A stretch of 64,000 nt of DNA. Source: Conoideocrella luteorostrata. Its lineage: Eukaryota > Ascomycota > Sordariomycetes > Hypocreales > Clavicipitaceae. The DNA lies in assembly GCA_032433595.1 (NCBI GenBank), contig JASWJB010000082.1, positions 62,001 to 126,000 on the forward strand, read 5' to 3'. How positions within the stretch are numbered: position 1 is the stretch's first letter; every line of letters begins with the position of its first letter. Shown piece after piece: positions 59,586 to 64,000 of this stretch. Position numbers and translations under genes: made by a program. A model generated the notes under the pieces. The model did no database searches, was not told the DNA's origin, and saw only the letters and a program-made list of their open reading frames with translations.

Positions 59586-59715
59586 CTAGTAAGCCATATC
59601 TTACAATAAAATCCCTGCGCAATTGGCTACGTAGGCTTGTTATTATATATCATTCTCAACCTCACGGCCAATAATAACGGACAAAGCATCGAGATAAGTT
59701 ATGGCATAGACTCGT

Positions 59716-61780
59716 TCATCCCCAAAGCTTCAGCCTTTGTACAGGAGTACCCCACCAAGGTAATTCGGATTGTTTCTTGGGTACCTGGACGTTTGAACTA
59801 TCCACGCAGATGAACAGACCTTCAACTGTCCTTGGATCGACCCTTGAGTTGTTGCTAGATTGTACGGTGAAGTGTAAGTAATTAGCCAGAAAAGGCTGGA
59901 CTACTGGTGGGGATAGGCCTTCAATTTTTCCCGCTGCCACCATCTTCATAATTGCTGACGTCAATGGCACCGTCCCGGAAATCTTGGATTGAGATCCCGT
60001 CATCCGATTCATTGCGAAGACTGCGACAGATCCAACCAGATTTGGGGCAGAATTCCAGCTTGTCTCGTCCGTTGGGGGGTCTCCGAGGAAGAAGTGGACA
60101 AAGAAAGATCCGTCAAGGGCTTCCACATTAACGCGCACATTTGCAACCCATTCTGTATATTCGTTCTGTTGAACAATACGGGACGCTGAGGGATTTTTTG
60201 CTTCATATCTGATGTTGGGGCTGAAACTAAACATGTCATTACCTTGCTCAGCCTGTTTGCCGGAACCAGAAGATGATGCTGTCGCCATTAACCCCAATGG
60301 ACTGGATGAGCCGTACCATATGTTGATTTTTCGTATTAATTCTTTGCGAATATCGGGGCCCGCCTCTGGGGACGCCATTGTGTCGGCGTATCCATATCCA
60401 AATGCAGCTGTGTTTCTGGCCGTATCCGAGTTCCAGAAAATCCCATCCTCAGAGGCGAAAAAAGGGGTTAGTGGTGACACAGACGATTGAATGGTACCCT
60501 TTAGGGAAGTGTAGCTGGTTTCTCCTGCTACCATCGGCGTAATCCACGCATCTGGATTTAGGATTTGCCACATGTCTACGAGTCGATCGGTCATAGTATG
60601 ATGGAAGAGGAACAGCGGGTCGAATGAAGAAAGAGGCACGTAGGTTAAGTGGCCTTTGGATCCTCCATAGATGTGAACGACGTCGTGTATCGACTCAACA
60701 GAGTCCAACCGCGACATGCCTTGCGTAGCCGCCCATGCTTTATTACCAAATGAATTGAAATCATGATAATTGGAAAAGAGAATGTAAAGCCGCTGTTGAA
60801 TTTCAGGCAATTTTGACAGGAGGGCGTCGCTCACCTCTTCATTGACAGACGGAGGAGCGGTGAGACTTATCGTGGTGTTGGGCGCGCGCTTCGTTTCATC
60901 CCATTGTTTCAACTATTGATCAATTAGTGTTATAGGTAGGCCTTGGAGCCAAAGAAACAACTCACGGGGTTCCATATTAGGGCTTCTGTGTCCAAAGGGT
61001 GAAATTGATATGAGTAAAGGGGGTTCTTGATATTTTGGACGCCGTTTGGTCCAAATTGAAGCATAACTGGACTCCAAAAGACATCTGGTAGGTGTGTCTC
61101 GCCCACAGGAGCTGCGAGCGACCAATCCCAATATGGGATCCTGAAATCAGCTGCCGCCTGTTGGTATAGTTGACGCTGGGTAGTGTTGGTGAACATGAGC
61201 GCAATGGCATTCGCCATTTTGTACAATTGTTGCTATCATTGAAGTCAGTCATGCTATCTCGTTTCCAGATTTGCTGATGCGTCCTGCAATTACCTCGAAC
61301 AAAGCCAGATATGGCCGATGCCACATGGGGAACAAGACCGAACCGTGTGTACAATAACCCGACTGACTCGTGCCAGGAAGTGGCTCTACACCGTTCCAAG
61401 TCGTGAACGGAACACCGTGTATACCTGAAGTCGTCTATTAATCATCAAAGCCCGCCCATATTCGAGACACATTATTTACCGGCAATTTGGTACCAAGATA
61501 ATGGATCGCTTTGGTTGGCATACTGGAACATGCTCATAGCCAAGATGAAAAGATCCCATTTGTAGCTATTTTGCTTCATTTGTCGAATCTCCAGCCTAAC
61601 CGGAAGAGTGCCGTTCACTGGCGTTGGGAGACGGCGAACAACAATGGGTGTTTTGGCGTCATCCCGTCGAGTGAGCCTGGACGTATCGAACCCAAAGTCG
61701 TATGATTGAGAAGTTACAAGGCAGAATAAAAAGCTTGGCAGAAGAGATAGTAGCGCAGCTTTACGAATTCGATAGAACAT
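59716..61780 (-). CDS. Secreted tyrosinase (type 3 copper oxidase)
   Basis: Oxidises phenols to quinones, for melanin or defence. Four exons: 61780-61480, 61424-61294, 61232-60966, 60912-59716, with introns of 55, 61 and 53 bases, give about 631 residues. A signal peptide is evident ([18 protein letters not shown]). The CuA site has IHGVPF, YCTH (Cys-x-His, the thioether-type pair) and [12 protein letters not shown]. The CuB site has [10 protein letters not shown] and [19 protein letters not shown]. The C-terminal ~250 residues form the extension seen in fungal tyrosinases, which is removed on activation, with a final [13 protein letters not shown]. All copper-ligand motifs seem present. The signal peptide suggests an extracellular or wall enzyme, unlike the cytosolic mushroom type. 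It lies 0.7 kb from the threonine aldolase gene on the same strand, with no evident shared role. Confidence 0.9.
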
Positions 61781-62455
61781 TGTGAAGCATTACTTTGTGG
61801 CCCAAATCTGTAGAGGATAGACTTTGATCGTGCGAAAAGAGGTGTTCTTCATAAGTTTTGGAAGAAGGTTGAGGCCAGGATATCGTTGAAGCTGTAGATG
61901 CAACCGAGAGTTGGACAGTCGGAAACACTGCTCCAACTTGTGCAATGATGATAGATAGCCTCCGATGACGTGGGCTTTTTGACACGACAGAAGGCCACAA
62001 TAATGCAAAGGCATGTTCTAGATGCACACGAGAAAACTGCAAGTGAACGAACCGGGAAGGAGGCGACCGAAGTCGTACAAGGGGCAGGAGCAACATCTAC
62101 CCATAACGGCAAGCTCTCATCCCTCATCTTCTCACTTTCTATCCACTTCCGATGCACTGCAGAGCTCTCAACGATAACCTCCCATTTGTACTTACCCTGA
62201 ATGGCCCGTCTTTGAAGACGGTCGCGGGCAATGTTGCCATTGTGAGCGTTAACATGTCAACTTTGGATCCTTAGGGGTCCGAACTTCAAATGGAGTAGGT
62301 TCTTTGTGCGATGTGACTTGGTCGCCGGGTTGGGCCTATCTATCATGTTCCGAATGGGGCGATGCGTGCTGGAGATGCCATTCCGATCAAGGACAACATC
62401 AGCGCCGTCGTCCATGTCCCACTTGTGCATGTCTTATGCCTTACTATGAACGCTG
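61781..62455. other. Intergenic region
   Basis: Promoter of the tyrosinase gene and 3' flank of the aldolase gene. Nothing else supported. Confidence 0.5.
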
Positions 62456-63756
62456 TTATACACTGTCGTTGGACTGCAGCTCTTCGGGTTCGGCAAACAC
62501 TTTGACAAACACACCGTTTAGCCGGTTCAGCACATCCTCGCCATTTTGGGCAATTTGATAATGTGTAACCAGTCTTCCTCCACTCACCGTCAGACCGGCA
62601 CTCTTGCTCAGTTTGATGAATCGGTCACCGCTACACTTGGCCGAGTCGAGATCTATCCAACACATGTTTGTGTGCACCGGATGAACGAGCTTGCCACCCA
62701 TACCAGTCCACATAGCCTCAACCCTCTTCGCCATGTTATGTGACGCTTTCAGCCAGCCATCACTACCGTCAGGTTGCTTGCCGAATGTCTCGTCCACGGC
62801 AACTCGACCGCAAGCCGTTATAAATCCTGGCTGCCTTGTGCCACCTCCGATAGATTTGCGAACCCATCGAGAGTGCGTCAGTGTTTCTTGAGATCCAACA
62901 AGAATGCTGCCGACGGGTGCCCCGAGACCTTTGGAAAGACAAAGGCTAACTGTATCAAAGTGGGCGCAAAAATCAGGCAAAGTGCCGGCGCCAGCTGCTA
63001 CCGCTTCCCATAAGCGAGCCCCGTCACAGTGCATCTTTATTCCGTGCTCTTTGGCAAAATCGGAGATCCGCTTGACCTCGGATAGCGGCATAATCATGCC
63101 ATTAAGAGTGTTTTCGAGGCTGATGACTCGAGTTGGACAGGCATGTATGTCGGTACTAAGTACCACATTTTTCTTTACATCCTCAAGGGTCAAATGATTG
63201 CCGTTCTGGGGCACAACTGACTTGACAGTAGCGCCGGTGTGCGCTGAGACTCTGAGAAGTTCTTCCCATTAGTAAAGTAGGGAATATGCGGCGTTTCACC
63301 AACAGCGAATAGAGAACACGAACCCGCCAGCCTCATACTGAATAATATGAGAACGATGGTCGCACAAGACCGAGTGCGGAGGTTGGGTAAGAAGACTTCT
63401 TAACGCAAGCTGGTTGCCCATAGTTCCAGAAAGAACGAAAAGTCCAGCTTCTTTGTTAGAGAGGGAGGCAACTTGAGCCTCGAGGTCCATCGTTGTCTTG
63501 TCTTCTTGGAAGACGTCATCTAATAGAGTGCAAGACTGCACGGCTGCAAGCATTGACGGTGTCGGTGTCGTCATCACATCACCTAGAAGTTACTAATTTA
63601 GTTCGCCTTTTTTTTTTGTAGGGGTTTGGCAAAAGAGGCGGGCAGCAAAATTGCTGAATCCTTACTTCTCAAATCTAATGCCGAGGGACCTTTGGCTCCG
63701 ATCCAGGCATTGTGTACGTTCCCGTCTCTTGACGGGCTGTCATTCAAGCTGCCCAT
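62456..63756 (-). CDS. GLY1: L-threonine/L-allo-threonine aldolase (PLP)
   Basis: Cleaves threonine to glycine and acetaldehyde. Three exons: 63756-63666, 63582-63324 and 63251-62456, with introns of 83 and 72 bases (GTAAGG...CTAG; GTTCGT...TCAG), give about 381 residues. The first junction rebuilds DLRSDVMTTPTPSML and the second EAGGVSAHTGATV, both signature stretches of the family. The PLP lysine is in SLCLSKGLGAPVGS. HCDGARLWEA carries the cofactor-contacting Asp and Arg. The second donor (GTTCGT) is weak, but the frame is exact. ATG 63756 (MGSLNDSP) is the conservative start. An in-frame ATG at 63882 would add a 42-residue Arg/Ser/Thr-rich leader almost free of acids, like a mitochondrial presequence. 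The symbol is by family, not by proven orthology. Confidence 0.88.
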
Positions 63757-64000
63757 GTTTGACTCAGTGCATACGAATCGGGTTGATGAATATGATGTCC
63801 GGGATCGCGAGACTCTTCCAATGTTGTTTGTGGCACAGCTTGTAGCGGCGCGATACGTCCGAGGACGGAGTAGACAATTCATTGCTAAACGAATACAAGT
63901 GTAGCGGTTCGCTGAACTGCCGCACATGGTGGGAAGTCCAGTCTGGCTTCTCCACACCATGATGGCGATGGGGAGAGGGGCGGCCAATTGAAGTCAGGTG
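63757..64000. other. Right edge, promoter side of the aldolase gene
   Basis: The minus-strand frame is open through here to 63960 but is probably leader, apart from the possible targeting extension noted for the aldolase. No other gene seen. Confidence 0.4.

Overview
This window is fungal nuclear DNA. Nearly every gene has short GT-AG introns (about 50-80 bases) with recognisable branch sites. The families present are typical of filamentous ascomycetes: a HET-domain protein, an Msb2-type signalling mucin, an Hce2 effector-like domain, a large-subunit catalase, tyrosinase, an NmrA-like protein and a Pho80-type cyclin. Gene content suggests Pezizomycotina, most likely Sordariomycetes/Hypocreales; the order is inference from gene style, not from a search. 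I saw no convincing tRNA, rRNA, CRISPR or intact transposon.

Layout. At 2.3-5.1 kb a small mitochondrial-type protein and a two-domain catalase converge. At 7.0-8.5 kb lies a zinc alcohol dehydrogenase. From about 8.5 to 27 kb is an accessory-looking, gene-poor block: an orphan ORF, a 21-nt minisatellite, a short secreted ORF with weak likeness to ADP-ribosyltransferase toxins, a clearly broken GH18 chitinase (chitin-binding domain plus catalytic domain), an intact five-exon secreted protein ending in an Hce2 domain, a two-exon fragment of an unknown gene, and a secreted HExxH metalloprotease. From 27.5 kb on come conserved genes: an NmrA-like oxidoreductase, a six-TM protein, a class II aldolase/adducin protein, Msb2, then an 8.4-kb gene-free stretch, Erv2, proteasome beta-1 and a Pho80-like cyclin. 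The last 10 kb holds a 48-aa secreted peptide, a HET protein, a small membrane protein, a tyrosinase and a threonine aldolase.

How it fits together. The 12-25 kb block reads as a secreted-attack or defence module in decay: a dead chitinase beside an intact Hce2 protein and a secreted protease. In other fungi Hce2 domains are often fused to subgroup C (killer-toxin-like) chitinases, so the pairing may be functional history, not chance. The conserved genes are unlinked in function (proteasome, ER disulphide formation, phosphate/CDK signalling, cell-surface MAPK sensing).

A second theme is a dispersed 9-mer, TACGGAGTA/TACTCCGTA. I count 18 exact copies between 28.8 and 55.6 kb, all intergenic, and none in the first 28.8 kb or the last 8 kb. 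It separates the accessory block from the core block and piles up into a perfect 18-bp palindrome near 55.57 kb.

Exon boundaries below were placed by hand from splice consensus, reading-frame continuity and remembered family motifs. No alignment was run.
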